Of a stretch of 64,000 nt of DNA, positions 8,743-17,965 are shown in pieces. The DNA comes from Comamonadaceae bacterium (GTDB lineage Bacteria; Pseudomonadota; Gammaproteobacteria; Burkholderiales; Burkholderiaceae_C), in the NCBI GenBank assembly GCA_027485235.1, contig JAIXRJ010000046.1:434001-498000 (forward strand), in the 5' to 3' direction. Position 1 is the stretch's first letter; each line of letters opens with the position of its first letter. The notes below the pieces were generated by a model. That model saw only the letters and a list, made by a program, of their open reading frames with translations, searched no databases and was not told the origin of the DNA. The position numbers were made by a program, and so were the translations under genes.

Positions 8743-10008
8743 TCAGGCCTGTTTGGCCGACTCGCGGTAAACCAGAAGCGGTGGCTTGTTGTCATCGATC
8801 GTGGACTCGTCCACCACCACTTTTTCAACATTGGCCTCATTGGGCAATTCGAACATCGTGTCGATCAAGGCTTGCTCCATGATGGAGCGCAAACCACGCG
8901 CACCGGTCTTGCGGGCCAAGGCTTTGCGGGCAATCGCAGCCAAGGCGTTGGGGCGTACTTCCAGCTCAACACCTTCCATCGCCAACAGCTTGGTGAACTG
9001 TTTGACCACCGCATTCTTGGGCTCGGTCAGGATTTGCACCAAGGCGTCCTCGGTCAGCTCCGCCAATGTGGCGACCACGGGCAGACGACCGACCAACTCG
9101 GGGATCAAACCAAACTTGATCAGATCTTCCGGCTCGACTTCATTGAACACATCGGTCAGAGACCGCTGCTTTTTGCTCTTGACGGAGGCACCAAAACCAA
9201 TGCCACCCGACTCGGTACGGCTTTCAATCACCTTTTCGAGGCCCGCAAAAGCGCCACCGCAGATGAACAGGATGTTGGTCGTGTCGATCTGCAAAAAGTC
9301 CTGGTTGGGGTGCTTGCGCCCGCCTTGCGGAGGAACGCTGGCCATGGTGCCCTCGACCAGCTTGAGCAGGGCCTGTTGCACCCCCTCGCCCGACACGTCG
9401 CGGGTGATCGAGGGGTTGTCGGATTTGCGGGTGATTTTGTCGATCTCGTCGATGTAGACAATGCCGCGCTGAGCGCGCTCGACATCGTAATTGCAGGTCT
9501 GCAACAACTTGGCAACGATGTTTTCCACGTCTTCACCCACATACCCCGCTTCGGTCAGGGTGGTGGCGTCTGCCATGACAAAGGGCACATCCAACATCCT
9601 GGCCATGGTCTGGGCCAGCAAGGTCTTGCCCGAGCCGGTAGGGCCGATCAGCAAAATATTGCTTTTGGCCAGCTCCACATCGTCTTTTTTGGCGCCTTCC
9701 TTGTGCTTGAGTCGTTTGTAGTGGTTGTAAACCGCCACTGCCAAGCTGCGCTTGGCTTTGTCCTGGCCAATCACGTAATTGTCCAAATTGTGTTTGATGT
9801 CCAGGGGGGTGGGCAAGCCCTCTTTGGCGGCATCGGCCACGGTGGTGGTGGCCAGCTCATCGCGCACGATGTCGTTGCACAAATCGATGCATTCGTCGCA
9901 AATGAAAACCGATGGACCTGCGATCAGCTTTTTGACCTCGTGCTGGCTCTTGCCGCAGAAGGAGCAGTACAGGTTTTTCTCAGTGGTAGAGCCTTTTTTG
10001 TCGGCCAT
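8743..10008 (-). CDS. clpX: ATP-dependent Clp protease, ATP-binding subunit ClpX
   Basis: AAA+ unfoldase that feeds substrates to ClpP. It is 421 aa, normal for ClpX. The N-terminal Cys4 zinc finger (CSFCGKS and [10 protein letters not shown]) is complete. Walker A GPTGSGKT lies near residue 120 and Walker [10 protein letters not shown] follows. The IGF loop used to dock on ClpP is present (GGIGFGAS, near residue 269). The gene follows clpP by about 100 nt on the same strand and precedes lon. Confidence 0.98.
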   Translation of the reverse strand: MADKKGSTTEKNLYCSFCGKSQHEVKKLIAGPSVFICDECIDLCNDIVRDELATTTVADAAKEGLPTPLDIKHNLDNYVIGQDKAKRSLAVAVYNHYKRLKHKEGAKKDDVELAKSNILLIGPTGSGKTLLAQTMARMLDVPFVMADATTLTEAGYVGEDVENIVAKLLQTCNYDVERAQRGIVYIDEIDKITRKSDNPSITRDVSGEGVQQALLKLVEGTMASVPPQGGRKHPNQDFLQIDTTNILFICGGAFAGLEKVIESRTESGGIGFGASVKSKKQRSLTDVFNEVEPEDLIKFGLIPELVGRLPVVATLAELTEDALVQILTEPKNAVVKQFTKLLAMEGVELEVRPNALAAIARKALARKTGARGLRSIMEQALIDTMFELPNEANVEKVVVDESTIDDNKPPLLVYRESAKQA

Positions 10009-10115
10009 AAAAGTTGCCTCGGAATCCGGATATTCGCAATGATAGCGAAAGAAAAACGGCGCTCACCCTGAAAGGTAAACGCCGTCAGATTTTGAGCCGG
10101 TTGAACCGGCTTGCA

Positions 10116-10724
10116 TCAGCTGCGCTTGGAGATCACCTGATCGACCAAACCGTAGTCTTTGGCCTCGTCGGCAGACAGGTAATAGTCCCGTTCGGTGTCC
10201 AGCTCGATCTTCGACAGGGGCTGACCGGTGTTTTCGGCCAGGATTCGATTGAGATGCGCACGGGTTTTGACGATCTCGCGCGCCGCGATTTCGATCTCGG
10301 TGGCCTGACCCCGTGCACCACCCAAGGGCTGGTGAATCATGATCTTGGAGTTGGGCAGCGAAAAACGCTTGCCCTTGGCACCCGAAGACAGCAAAAAAGC
10401 ACCCATGCTGGCGGCCATGCCGTTGCACAGCGTGGACACATCGGGCTTGATGAAATTCATGGTGTCGTAAATCGCCATGCCCGCACTCACCGAACCGCCG
10501 GGCGAATTGATGTACAAGGAAATGTCCTTTTCGGGGTTTTCGCTCTCCAGGAACAGCAACTGGGCCACGATCAGGTTGGCCATGTGGTCATTGACCTCTC
10601 CCACCAAAAAGATCACGCGCTCCTTGAGCAAACGCGAATAGATGTCATAGGCGCGCTCGCCACGCCCCGATTGCTCGACGACCATGGGCACCATGCCCAA
10701 ATTTGTGATGTCCAGTGCGCTCAT
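10116..10724 (-). CDS. clpP: ATP-dependent Clp protease proteolytic subunit
   Basis: Tetradecameric serine peptidase partner of ClpX. The start giving [15 protein letters not shown] (202 aa) is chosen: GGAG lies about 7 bases upstream and the length fits the family, whereas the open frame reaching 10817 adds residues without family character. The catalytic Ser is at about residue 106 (GMAASMGAF) and His at about 131 (IMIHQPLGG); the Asp lies in the C-terminal third. It is preceded by tig, with a 120-bp gap that holds an inverted repeat. Confidence 0.97.
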   Translation of the reverse strand: MSALDITNLGMVPMVVEQSGRGERAYDIYSRLLKERVIFLVGEVNDHMANLIVAQLLFLESENPEKDISLYINSPGGSVSAGMAIYDTMNFIKPDVSTLCNGMAASMGAFLLSSGAKGKRFSLPNSKIMIHQPLGGARGQATEIEIAAREIVKTRAHLNRILAENTGQPLSKIELDTERDYYLSADEAKDYGLVDQVISKRS

Positions 10725-10781
10725 CTTTTCTCCAAGAGTTTCCAGGTTGACTTTAACCCGAGTTTCAAACCTAGCAATGAG

Positions 10782-10824
10782 ATGGGGCTTGAATGCCAGA
10801 CTGCAAGCCCGGCACAAGCCCCAT
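10782..10824 (-). promoter_or_regulatory. Inverted repeat in the tig-clpP gap
   Basis: Ten-base perfect arms (ATGGGGCTTG and CAAGCCCCAT) are separated by 23 nt. They lie downstream of the tig stop and about 60 bases before the clpP start. There is no T-run, so this is more likely an attenuator, an RNA stability element or a regulator site than a true terminator. Confidence 0.45.
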
Positions 10825-10845
10825 TCTTCAGAGATTCAAACCTGA

Positions 10846-12159
10846 TCAGCCTTGTTGACCCATCAGCTCTTCGAAAGAGATGGCTTTTTGAGTGACTTGG
10901 GCTTGCGCCAGCACGAAATCGGACACATTGCTTTCAATGACCACCGCTTCGACTTCGGCCATGCGCTGGTTATCGCTGTTGTACCAACGCACCACGTCAT
11001 CCGGACGCTCATAACTGGCAGCGAGCTCTGCAATGTGGGCCTTGATCTGCTCAGGCTTGGCGTGCAAGGTGTTGCCACGCACGACTTCGGCCACCACGAG
11101 GCCCAAGCGCACGCGCTGCTCGGCTTGTGGGCGGAAGATGTCGTCAGGAATCGGGGCCTTGTCTGCGTCCTTGATGCCGCGTTGCTTCAGGTCAGCGCGA
11201 GCACCTTCTTTCAGGCGCTCGATTTCGTTTTGCACAATGGCCTGGGGCAGGTCCAGTTCGGCCTTGGCCACCAAAGCGTCCATGGCCGCTTGCTTGTTGC
11301 GGGCCAACAGGCGGAATTTCACTTCGCGCTCAAGGTTTTTGCGGATGTCCGCGCGCAGGCCTTCGACAGTGCCGTCGGCAATGCCCAAGGACTTGGCCAG
11401 GGCTTCGTTGACTTCGGGCAGATGCGCGGCTTCGAGTTTCTTCACGGTGACCAGGAAATCGGCGGTTTTGCCCGCCACATCCTGACCATGGTAGTCGGCG
11501 GGGAACGCCAAGGGGAAGGTCTTGCTTTCGCCAGACTTCATGCCACGCACGGCTTCTTCAAATTCCTTGAGCATTTGGCCATCACCCAGAATGAATTGGA
11601 AGTCTTCGGCTTTGCCACCCGAGAACACTTCACCGTCGATCTTGCCTTCAAAGTCGATGGTGGCGCGGTCGCCTTCTTGCGCCGCAAGGTCTTGCGCACG
11701 CTGGGCGAAGGTGCGGCGCTGCTTGCGCAGGATGTCCAGGGTCTTGTCGATGGCGGCATCCGACACTTCAGCGGTCAACTTCTCGACCACGGTATCAGAC
11801 AGGTTGCCCAGCTTGACTTCGGGGTACACCTCGAAGATGGCTTCAAAGTTCAACTCGCCTTCGGGCGCGCCTTCTTTTTCTGAAATGCGTGGCTGACCGG
11901 CCACGCGCACTTGGGCTTCATTGGCAGCCACAGAGAATGCTTCGCCCACTTTGTCGTTCAGAACTTCGTACTGCACCGAATAGCCATAGCGCTGAGTCAC
12001 CACGTTCATGGGCACTTTGCCGGGACGAAAACCGTCCATCTTGACCGTGCGGGCCATTTTCTTCAGGCGTGCATCGACCTCGGACTGAATGGCCGTCACA
12101 GGCACAGTCAGGGTGATCTTGCGTTCCAGCTTTTCAAGGGTTTCAACAGTCACAGTCAT
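10846..12159 (-). CDS. tig: Trigger factor
   Basis: Ribosome-associated chaperone with peptidyl-prolyl isomerase activity. It is 437 aa, standard length. The N-terminal ribosome-binding domain holds the signature MDGFRPGKVP (residues about 41-50, close to the canonical GFRxGKxP). The FKBP-type PPIase domain follows (GDRATIDFEGKIDGEVF at about 160), then the helical C-terminal chaperone domain. It heads the clpP-clpX-lon block on the minus strand, 63 bp downstream of tRNA-Leu(UAG). Confidence 0.97.
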   Translation of the reverse strand: MTVTVETLEKLERKITLTVPVTAIQSEVDARLKKMARTVKMDGFRPGKVPMNVVTQRYGYSVQYEVLNDKVGEAFSVAANEAQVRVAGQPRISEKEGAPEGELNFEAIFEVYPEVKLGNLSDTVVEKLTAEVSDAAIDKTLDILRKQRRTFAQRAQDLAAQEGDRATIDFEGKIDGEVFSGGKAEDFQFILGDGQMLKEFEEAVRGMKSGESKTFPLAFPADYHGQDVAGKTADFLVTVKKLEAAHLPEVNEALAKSLGIADGTVEGLRADIRKNLEREVKFRLLARNKQAAMDALVAKAELDLPQAIVQNEIERLKEGARADLKQRGIKDADKAPIPDDIFRPQAEQRVRLGLVVAEVVRGNTLHAKPEQIKAHIAELAASYERPDDVVRWYNSDNQRMAEVEAVVIESNVSDFVLAQAQVTQKAISFEELMGQQG

Positions 12160-12222
12160 CGTGGTTCTCGGTTAATGAATATCTACCATGCCGCCGGGTT
12201 GCCCCTTTGGCCACAAGTCGGT

Positions 12223-12309
12223 TGGTGCGCGGGGCGGGACTCGAACCCGCACAGTGTTGCCACCGTCAGGACCTAAACCTGGTGCGTCTACCAATTTCGC
12301 CACCCGCGC
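12223..12309 (-). tRNA. tRNA-Leu(UAG)
   Basis: 87 nt including encoded CCA. The acceptor GCGCGGG pairs with CCCGCGC, the anticodon loop reads TT-TAG-GT, and there is a long variable arm. It lies 63 bp upstream of tig on the same strand and only about 10 bases downstream of the terminator of the RND operon. Confidence 0.95.
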
Positions 12310-12319
12310 GGGTCCAAAC

Positions 12320-12370
12320 AAAAAGGGCGCACAGGTCAGGATGGATGCCTATCGCTGACCTGACCGCCCG
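12320..12370 (-). terminator. Rho-independent terminator of the RND operon
   Basis: Read on the minus strand, CAGGTCAG pairs with CTGACCTG, extended by GGGCG/CGCCC at the base, and is followed by TTTTTG. It lies about 90 bases after the stop of the RND gene. It sits immediately before tRNA-Leu(UAG), leaving very little room for a separate tRNA promoter downstream of it. Confidence 0.8.
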
Positions 12371-12459
12371 TTTGAAATCGGTCAACTGTCTATTTTAGCC
12401 GTTCCGGACCTTGTTTTCGGGTCCGGGCAGTGCTGGTTTGTCCCTGTCCAAATGCGTTT

Positions 12460-15400
12460 TCAAAGGGCGTCAGGCGCGCCGGACGGACGCGGCACTCGGA
12501 ACCAAGCGGCGTACATCGCAGGCAGCGCCAGCAAAGTCAGCGCTGTGGCCACGATCAACCCCCCCATGATGGCCACGGCCATCGGGCCCCAGAACACGCT
12601 GCGCGAGAGCGGGATCATGGCCAGCACCGCTGCCGCCGCCGTCAGGACAATGGGGCGCAAACGGCGAACCGCCGATTCGACGATCGCCAGCCAAGGCTCA
12701 ACACCTGCGGCGCGGTCCTGCTCGATCTGGTCGATCAGAATGACCGAATTGCGCTGGATCATGCCCATGAGCGCGATCACGCCCAGCAATGCCACGAAGC
12801 CAAAGGGCCGGTTCAGCGCCAGCAAAGCCGCCGCCACACCCACCATGCCCATGGGCCCGGTCAGAAACACCAGCACCGAGCGGCTGAAGCTTTGCAATTG
12901 CAGCATCAGCAGCGTGAAGGTGATGAACAGCATGATCGGGACGCCCGCTGCTATCGATGCCGAGCCCTTGGAGCTTTGTTCCACAGCGCCCGCCACTTCG
13001 ATGCGGTAATCGGATTGGCCCTGAGCCAACCACTGCGCCTGCAGTTTTTGAAGCTCGGGCTGCAACTGCGCCGTCACAGTGGCGCCCTGCACACCTTCGG
13101 AGATGTCGGACTGCACCGTGATGGCGTACTGACGGCTTTCGCGCCACATCACACCCGGCTCCCAGGCCAGCACAGGCCGGGCAATTTGCAGCAGGGGAAT
13201 CGACTTGCCAGAGGCGGTGGGCACATAGGCTTGGCCCAAGTCCGACAAAGCGTCTCGTTCATTGAGCGGCTGGCGCAGCACGATGTCGATCAACTTGTCA
13301 CCATCGCGGTATTGCCCCACCGGCATGCCCGACAACAAGGTGCGCGATGCCTGCGCGATCGACTGGCTGGTCACCCCCAAAGCCCGGGCCTTGGCTTGGT
13401 CGACTTCCAGACGCACCGACTTGACCGATTCATTCCAGTTGTCGTTGACGCCCCGGGTGCTGGCGTTTTGGCGCATCACGGCCTTGACCTCCTCGGCCTT
13501 TTGGCGCAAGGCGGCAGGCTCGGTGCCCACCACGCGGAACTGCACCGGATAAGGCACAGGCGGGCCATTGGGCAGCAACTTCACCCGCCCTCTCACCTCG
13601 GGAAACTCTTGGGCCAGCAAGGCAGGCAACTTCACGCGCAGGGTTTCACGCGTCTTCAAGTCCTGGGGCAAAACGATCAGTTGCGAGACATTGGTCTGCG
13701 GGAAGACCTGGTCCAGCGGCAAGTAAAAACGCGGCACACCCGAGCCCACCCAGGTGGTCACCGAGCTCACGCCCTCCTCTTGTGCGAGGCGCTTTTCCAC
13801 GCGCTTGGCCACCTCTTCGCTGGCCAGAAAGGGCGAGCCTTCGGGCAACCACAGGTCCACCAAAATTTCCGGACGGCTGGAGTCGGGGAAGAACTGTTGC
13901 TGCACCTTGCCCATGCCCACAATGCCCAGCACAAACAAGGCGATGGTGATGCCAATCGTCTTCCAGCGGTGGGTCACGCACCAAGTGACCCACCGACGGA
14001 AGTGCCGGTAAAACGGGGTGTCGAACATTTCGGCCGAATCAGGGTGGGCCCCCCCCACCACATGCGCCGGGGGCTTGAGCAACCACGCGCCCAAGTAAGG
14101 CACGAAATAAACCGAAGCCACCCAACTCACGATCAGGGCGATCACGGTGACCGCAAAAATGGCGAAGGTGTATTCACCGGTGACCGACTTGGCCAAGCCA
14201 ATGGGCAAAAAGCCCGCCGCCGTGATCAGCGTGCCGGTGAGCATGGGCATCGCCGTGAGTTCATAGGCAAAGGTGGCCGCGCGGAACTTGTCGTAGCCCT
14301 CTTCCATTTTGCGCACCATCATCTCGACTGCGATGATGGCGTCGTCCACCAGCAAGCCCAGCGCAATGATGAGCGAGCCCAGCGAAATTTTGTGCAGGCC
14401 AATGCCAAAGTAATTCATGGCTAAAAAGGTCACCGCCAGCACCAGCGGGATGGTGATGCCCACCACCAAACCCGGCCGGATGTCCAAGGTCCAACGCTTC
14501 CACAAGGGGTGGTGGCCGGGCCGCTTGTGCAAACCCAAGGCCAAAAAGCTGACCGCCAGCACGATCACCACGGCCTCGATCAGCACCTGGATGAATTCGT
14601 TGACGGATTTTGACACCGCAGTGGGCTGGTCCTGGATCTGAGACAGCACCAAACCCGCTGGCAAGCCGGCCTCCGCGTCCTTGATGCTGGCCTGCAGCGC
14701 TTTCCCCAAGGCGATGATGTCACCGCCCTTGGCCATGCTCACGCCCAAGCCAATGACCTCTTGCCCTTGGTGGCGCACCTTGACCATGGGCGGGTCAACA
14801 TAGCCACGGCTGACCTGCGCAATGTCCGACAGGCGCAACTGCGCCCCCGAGGTGCCCCGGATGGGCATGGCGCGCAGATCGTCCAGATTCTGGAACTGCC
14901 CCCCCACACGCACCTGCACCACATCCTGTGGCGACTGCAAACTGCCCGCCGACTCCACCGCGTTTTGCTGCCCCAGTTGTGCCAGCACCGCGCCGATGTC
15001 CAGGCTCATCTGGGCGAGTTTTTTCTGCGAAATGTCGATGAACACTTTTTCGTCTTGCACGCCAAACAGTTCCACCTTGGCCACATCGCGCACACGCAGC
15101 AGCGTTTGTCGCACGCGATCGGCCTGGAACTTGACCTCGGCCGGGCTGAAGCCATCACCGCTCAAGGCGTAAATCACACCGTAAACATCGCCAAAGTCGT
15201 CGTTGAAAAACGGCCCTTGCACCCCTTGCGGCAAGGTGGAACGGATGTCGCCCACCTTCTTGCGCACGGTGTACCAAACCTGCGGCACCTCGCCGGGCTT
15301 GGAATAGTCTTTCAGCTCCAGAATGATCTGCGACTCACCGGGCTTGGAATAGCTGCGGATCTTGTCGGCATAAGGCACCTCTTGCAGGGTGCGCTCCAAT

Positions 15401-15627
15401 TTGTCGGTCACTTGCTCGGCCACCTGTTGCGCCGTGGCGCCAGGCCAATAGGTGCGCACCACCATGGCACGGAAGGTGAAGGGCGGGTCTTCGTCCTGCC
15501 CCAACTGGAAGTAAGAAGCCATGCCCAGCACCATCAGCGCGACCATCAGGTAGCGCGTCAGGGCCGGGTGCTCCAGCGCCCAGCGCGAGAGGTTGAAACG
15601 GGTGTTGTCGGACTCTTGCATGGCCAT
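12460..15627 (-). CDS. RND-family efflux transporter permease
   Basis: Inner-membrane proton-driven pump of the AcrB/HAE1 type, about 1055 aa, which fits the family. Visible features are the N-terminal first helix (LTRYLMVALMVLGMASYF), two large periplasmic loops, and transmembrane segment 4 with the proton-relay Asp pair (LGLLVDDAIIAVEMM). The C-terminal half ends with the TM10-12 region (PIVLTAAAAVLAMIPLSRSVFWGPMAVAIMGGL). The ATG at 15627 shares one base with the stop of the adaptor gene (TGATG), which indicates translational coupling; GTG 15630 or ATG 15621 are alternatives. No outer-membrane channel gene is adjacent. Substrates cannot be predicted. Confidence 0.92.
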   Translation of the reverse strand: MAMQESDNTRFNLSRWALEHPALTRYLMVALMVLGMASYFQLGQDEDPPFTFRAMVVRTYWPGATAQQVAEQVTDKLERTLQEVPYADKIRSYSKPGESQIILELKDYSKPGEVPQVWYTVRKKVGDIRSTLPQGVQGPFFNDDFGDVYGVIYALSGDGFSPAEVKFQADRVRQTLLRVRDVAKVELFGVQDEKVFIDISQKKLAQMSLDIGAVLAQLGQQNAVESAGSLQSPQDVVQVRVGGQFQNLDDLRAMPIRGTSGAQLRLSDIAQVSRGYVDPPMVKVRHQGQEVIGLGVSMAKGGDIIALGKALQASIKDAEAGLPAGLVLSQIQDQPTAVSKSVNEFIQVLIEAVVIVLAVSFLALGLHKRPGHHPLWKRWTLDIRPGLVVGITIPLVLAVTFLAMNYFGIGLHKISLGSLIIALGLLVDDAIIAVEMMVRKMEEGYDKFRAATFAYELTAMPMLTGTLITAAGFLPIGLAKSVTGEYTFAIFAVTVIALIVSWVASVYFVPYLGAWLLKPPAHVVGGAHPDSAEMFDTPFYRHFRRWVTWCVTHRWKTIGITIALFVLGIVGMGKVQQQFFPDSSRPEILVDLWLPEGSPFLASEEVAKRVEKRLAQEEGVSSVTTWVGSGVPRFYLPLDQVFPQTNVSQLIVLPQDLKTRETLRVKLPALLAQEFPEVRGRVKLLPNGPPVPYPVQFRVVGTEPAALRQKAEEVKAVMRQNASTRGVNDNWNESVKSVRLEVDQAKARALGVTSQSIAQASRTLLSGMPVGQYRDGDKLIDIVLRQPLNERDALSDLGQAYVPTASGKSIPLLQIARPVLAWEPGVMWRESRQYAITVQSDISEGVQGATVTAQLQPELQKLQAQWLAQGQSDYRIEVAGAVEQSSKGSASIAAGVPIMLFITFTLLMLQLQSFSRSVLVFLTGPMGMVGVAAALLALNRPFGFVALLGVIALMGMIQRNSVILIDQIEQDRAAGVEPWLAIVESAVRRLRPIVLTAAAAVLAMIPLSRSVFWGPMAVAIMGGLIVATALTLLALPAMYAAWFRVPRPSGAPDAL

Positions 15628-16781
15628 CACCGCTGCGCCGTGTTGGCTGCTGAAGGCGCCGCAGGCTTGGCCAACGCACCATACTCAGAAACTTTCTGAC
15701 CTGCCGTCAACACATGCACACCGGCAGTGACCACCTTCTGTCCGGCTTTCAGGCCAGAAGCAATGACCACCTGGTTGCCATCGATGGGACCCATTTGCAC
15801 AGCCTGCGAGCGCACCGTCATGCTTGTCTCGTCCAGCACCCAGACCGCTGTGGCTGCACCATCTTGGCGCAAAGCGCTGGTGGGCAATTTGATCGCTGCA
15901 GCCAGGCTGCCCGGCAGCTGGCCTGCCAGCACATTCACCGTGGCGCCCAAGGGCAATTGCTCGGCTTTTTCCAGCGCCAGCTTGACCTGGTAGGTGCGCG
16001 TCACCGGGTCGGCACTGGCCGCCACTTCGCGGACACGGCCTGTCACCACCTGCCCTGTGCTGCCCAGCTGCGCCTGCATCTCTTGCCCCACCTTGAAGAC
16101 CAAAGCCGATTGCTCGGGCACCGAGAAAACGGCGTCACGCGGGCCGTCGTGTGCCAAGCGCACCACCGGCTGCCCGGCCGACACGACCTGACCGATTTCG
16201 GCTTCTACCGCAGTGACCACGCCTGGTGCTGTTGCGCTCAAACGGGTGTAGGTCGCCTGGTTGGTCTGGCCCTGAGCTTGCGCTTTGGCTTGGCTCAAGG
16301 TGGCTTCGGCCGCTTTGAGCGTGGTCTCGCGGCGCTCCAGTTCGGCGCCGCTGATGAAGTTCTGAGCTTTGAGGGATTCGTAGCGCTGGAAGTCGGACAA
16401 AGCCAAATCGCGCTGCGTTTGCGCAAGCGCCACTTGGGCGAGCGCGGCTTGTGCACCCAACTGGTAGTCCTGTGCATCGATTTGTACGAGCACCTGCCCG
16501 GCGCTCACCCTTTGGCCCACTTCGGCTTGTCGCTGCACCAGCTTGCCCCCGACCCGAAAGCCCAGGCGCGACTCCACACGGGCACGCACTTCGGCTGCGT
16601 ATTCAAACTGCACATTCAAGGTCGATCCGCCCACGGTCAAAACTTTCACCGCACGAACAGGCTCCTGCTGGGCCTCCTGCCGGGAGCAGCCCGACAACAC
16701 CATCACGGCGCTGATGGCCGAAACGGCGCACAGGTACGCGGCCCTGCGCCCTGCCTCTGAGGGCAAACTGAAATAAAGCAT
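15627..16781 (-). CDS. RND efflux periplasmic adaptor lipoprotein (HlyD/AcrA type)
   Basis: 384-aa membrane fusion protein that links the RND pump to an outer-membrane channel. The signal peptide ends in a lipobox with Cys32 (VLSGC), so it should be anchored as a lipoprotein. The barrel-sandwich lipoyl half motif FRVGGKLVQRQAEVGQRVSAGQVL and the mirrored half after the coiled-coil (ATAPGVVTAVEAEIGQVVSAGQPV) are easily seen. It is the first gene of a two-gene operon. The divergent squalene synthase gene starts 83 bp away, with an operator-like palindrome between them. Confidence 0.92.
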   Translation of the reverse strand: MLYFSLPSEAGRRAAYLCAVSAISAVMVLSGCSRQEAQQEPVRAVKVLTVGGSTLNVQFEYAAEVRARVESRLGFRVGGKLVQRQAEVGQRVSAGQVLVQIDAQDYQLGAQAALAQVALAQTQRDLALSDFQRYESLKAQNFISGAELERRETTLKAAEATLSQAKAQAQGQTNQATYTRLSATAPGVVTAVEAEIGQVVSAGQPVVRLAHDGPRDAVFSVPEQSALVFKVGQEMQAQLGSTGQVVTGRVREVAASADPVTRTYQVKLALEKAEQLPLGATVNVLAGQLPGSLAAAIKLPTSALRQDGAATAVWVLDETSMTVRSQAVQMGPIDGNQVVIASGLKAGQKVVTAGVHVLTAGQKVSEYGALAKPAAPSAANTAQR

Positions 16782-16797
16782 GAAAACACCCCTGAAA

Positions 16798-16819
16798 TTA
16801 ATGACTGCTTGGTTAGTAA
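16798..16819. promoter_or_regulatory. Operator-like imperfect palindrome upstream of the efflux operon
   Basis: The half sites TTAATGAC and GTTAGTAA (inverse TTACTAAC) face each other across a 6-nt centre, 17 bases before the adaptor start. This form and place are typical of TetR-family operators of RND pumps. No TetR gene is next to it. Confidence 0.45.
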
Positions 16820-16864
16820 TCTAAGCAAAGACATGGCATCTGTCAAGCGACAATAGCCCACACC

Positions 16865-17965
16865 ATGCCCGAGAATGCCCTTTTGTCCTCCGCAATCACG
16901 CCTGTTTTGACACCCCGTCAGCTGGGGCTGTTGCGCGGGGTGTCACGCTCTTTTTACCTGTCCATCCGGCTGCTGCCTGGCCCTTTGCGCGGCCCCGTCG
17001 CCGTTGGCTACTTGCTGGCTCGCGCCACCGACACCGTGGCCGACACCACCGCCCTGCCCCGCGCTGAACGGCAAGCCCTGCTGGCCCAGCTGCTGACCGC
17101 CATCGACACACCGCCAAGCGACCCCAGCGCATTGAACCAGGCACTCAGCCGCTTTGCCGCCCAACAAAACGATCCGCACGAACGCGACTTGATGTGGGCC
17201 CTGCCCGAGGCTCTGGGTCTGCTGCAAGCCCTGTCACCACCTGACCAGGCCAGCGTGCGCTGGGTGCTGGGCCACATCACCCAAGGTCAGACCCTGGATG
17301 TGGGCCGATTTGGCGCTGGACCCCAGGCCTTGGACACCGAGGCCGAGCTGCAGGACTACACCTGGCTGGTGGCCGGCTGCGTGGGCGAGTTCTGGACCGC
17401 GCTGTGTGCACGCCACCTGCCCGGCTTCGCCACCCTGCCCACCGATGAGATGCACGCGCTGGGCCGCGCTTATGGAATGGGCCTGCAGCGCCTGAACATC
17501 GTGCGCGATGCCAGAGCCGATCTGGCCCAAGGTCGCTGCTACTGGCCCGCCGAGCAGCTGAGCGCTCTGGGCTTGAATCCTGAAAGCCTGACCCAAGCCG
17601 TCCTCGAGGGTGACAGCCACACCCTGGCCCACCTGACGCCGCTGTACCAAAGCTACCTGCAACAAATCCGGGGACAGCTGGCCGCAGGCTTGCGGTACAG
17701 CTGCGCTGTGCAAAGCCGTCGCTTGCGACTGGCCAGCGCCTTGCCTGCCTTGATCGGGGCCCGCACTGTGGCGCTGCTGGGGCAAGCCGGACCGGCATCC
17801 CTGACCCAGCGCCTCAAAATGCCCCGCCGGGAAGTGCAAGGCCTGCTGTGGCGTCTGGTGCTGCGCGGGGTGTCCGTGCAAGCGCTGAACCGCGAATTTG
17901 TTCGGCTGTCTGCACAGACAAGCCCCTCTGGCATTGAACACCAATGCGAGAATCCCACACCATGA
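16865..17965 (+). CDS. Squalene synthase-like protein (trans-isoprenyl diphosphate synthase, head-to-head)
   Basis: 366-aa member of the phytoene/squalene synthase family. It has the first Asp-rich motif as DTVAD (near residue 59) and the second as NIVRDARAD (near residue 213), both needed for Mg-diphosphate binding. Its length and N-terminal VSRSFYLSIRLLPGPLR resemble the eukaryote-like squalene synthase branch more than HpnC. It probably acts with the next gene to condense farnesyl diphosphate toward squalene for hopanoids. That role is inferred from the partner gene, which overlaps it by four bases (ATGA). Confidence 0.8.
   Translation: MPENALLSSAITPVLTPRQLGLLRGVSRSFYLSIRLLPGPLRGPVAVGYLLARATDTVADTTALPRAERQALLAQLLTAIDTPPSDPSALNQALSRFAAQQNDPHERDLMWALPEALGLLQALSPPDQASVRWVLGHITQGQTLDVGRFGAGPQALDTEAELQDYTWLVAGCVGEFWTALCARHLPGFATLPTDEMHALGRAYGMGLQRLNIVRDARADLAQGRCYWPAEQLSALGLNPESLTQAVLEGDSHTLAHLTPLYQSYLQQIRGQLAAGLRYSCAVQSRRLRLASALPALIGARTVALLGQAGPASLTQRLKMPRREVQGLLWRLVLRGVSVQALNREFVRLSAQTSPSGIEHQCENPTP

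Noticed and set aside
6846..8882. Long open frame on the plus strand opposite lon (678 codons)
   Set aside because: It is the complement of a secure lon gene, His/Gln/Leu-rich shadow composition, no motifs.
12430..14424. Long open frame on the plus strand opposite the RND permease (664 codons)
   Set aside because: Shadow of a well-supported gene with biased, low-complexity His/Arg/Gln content and no domain.
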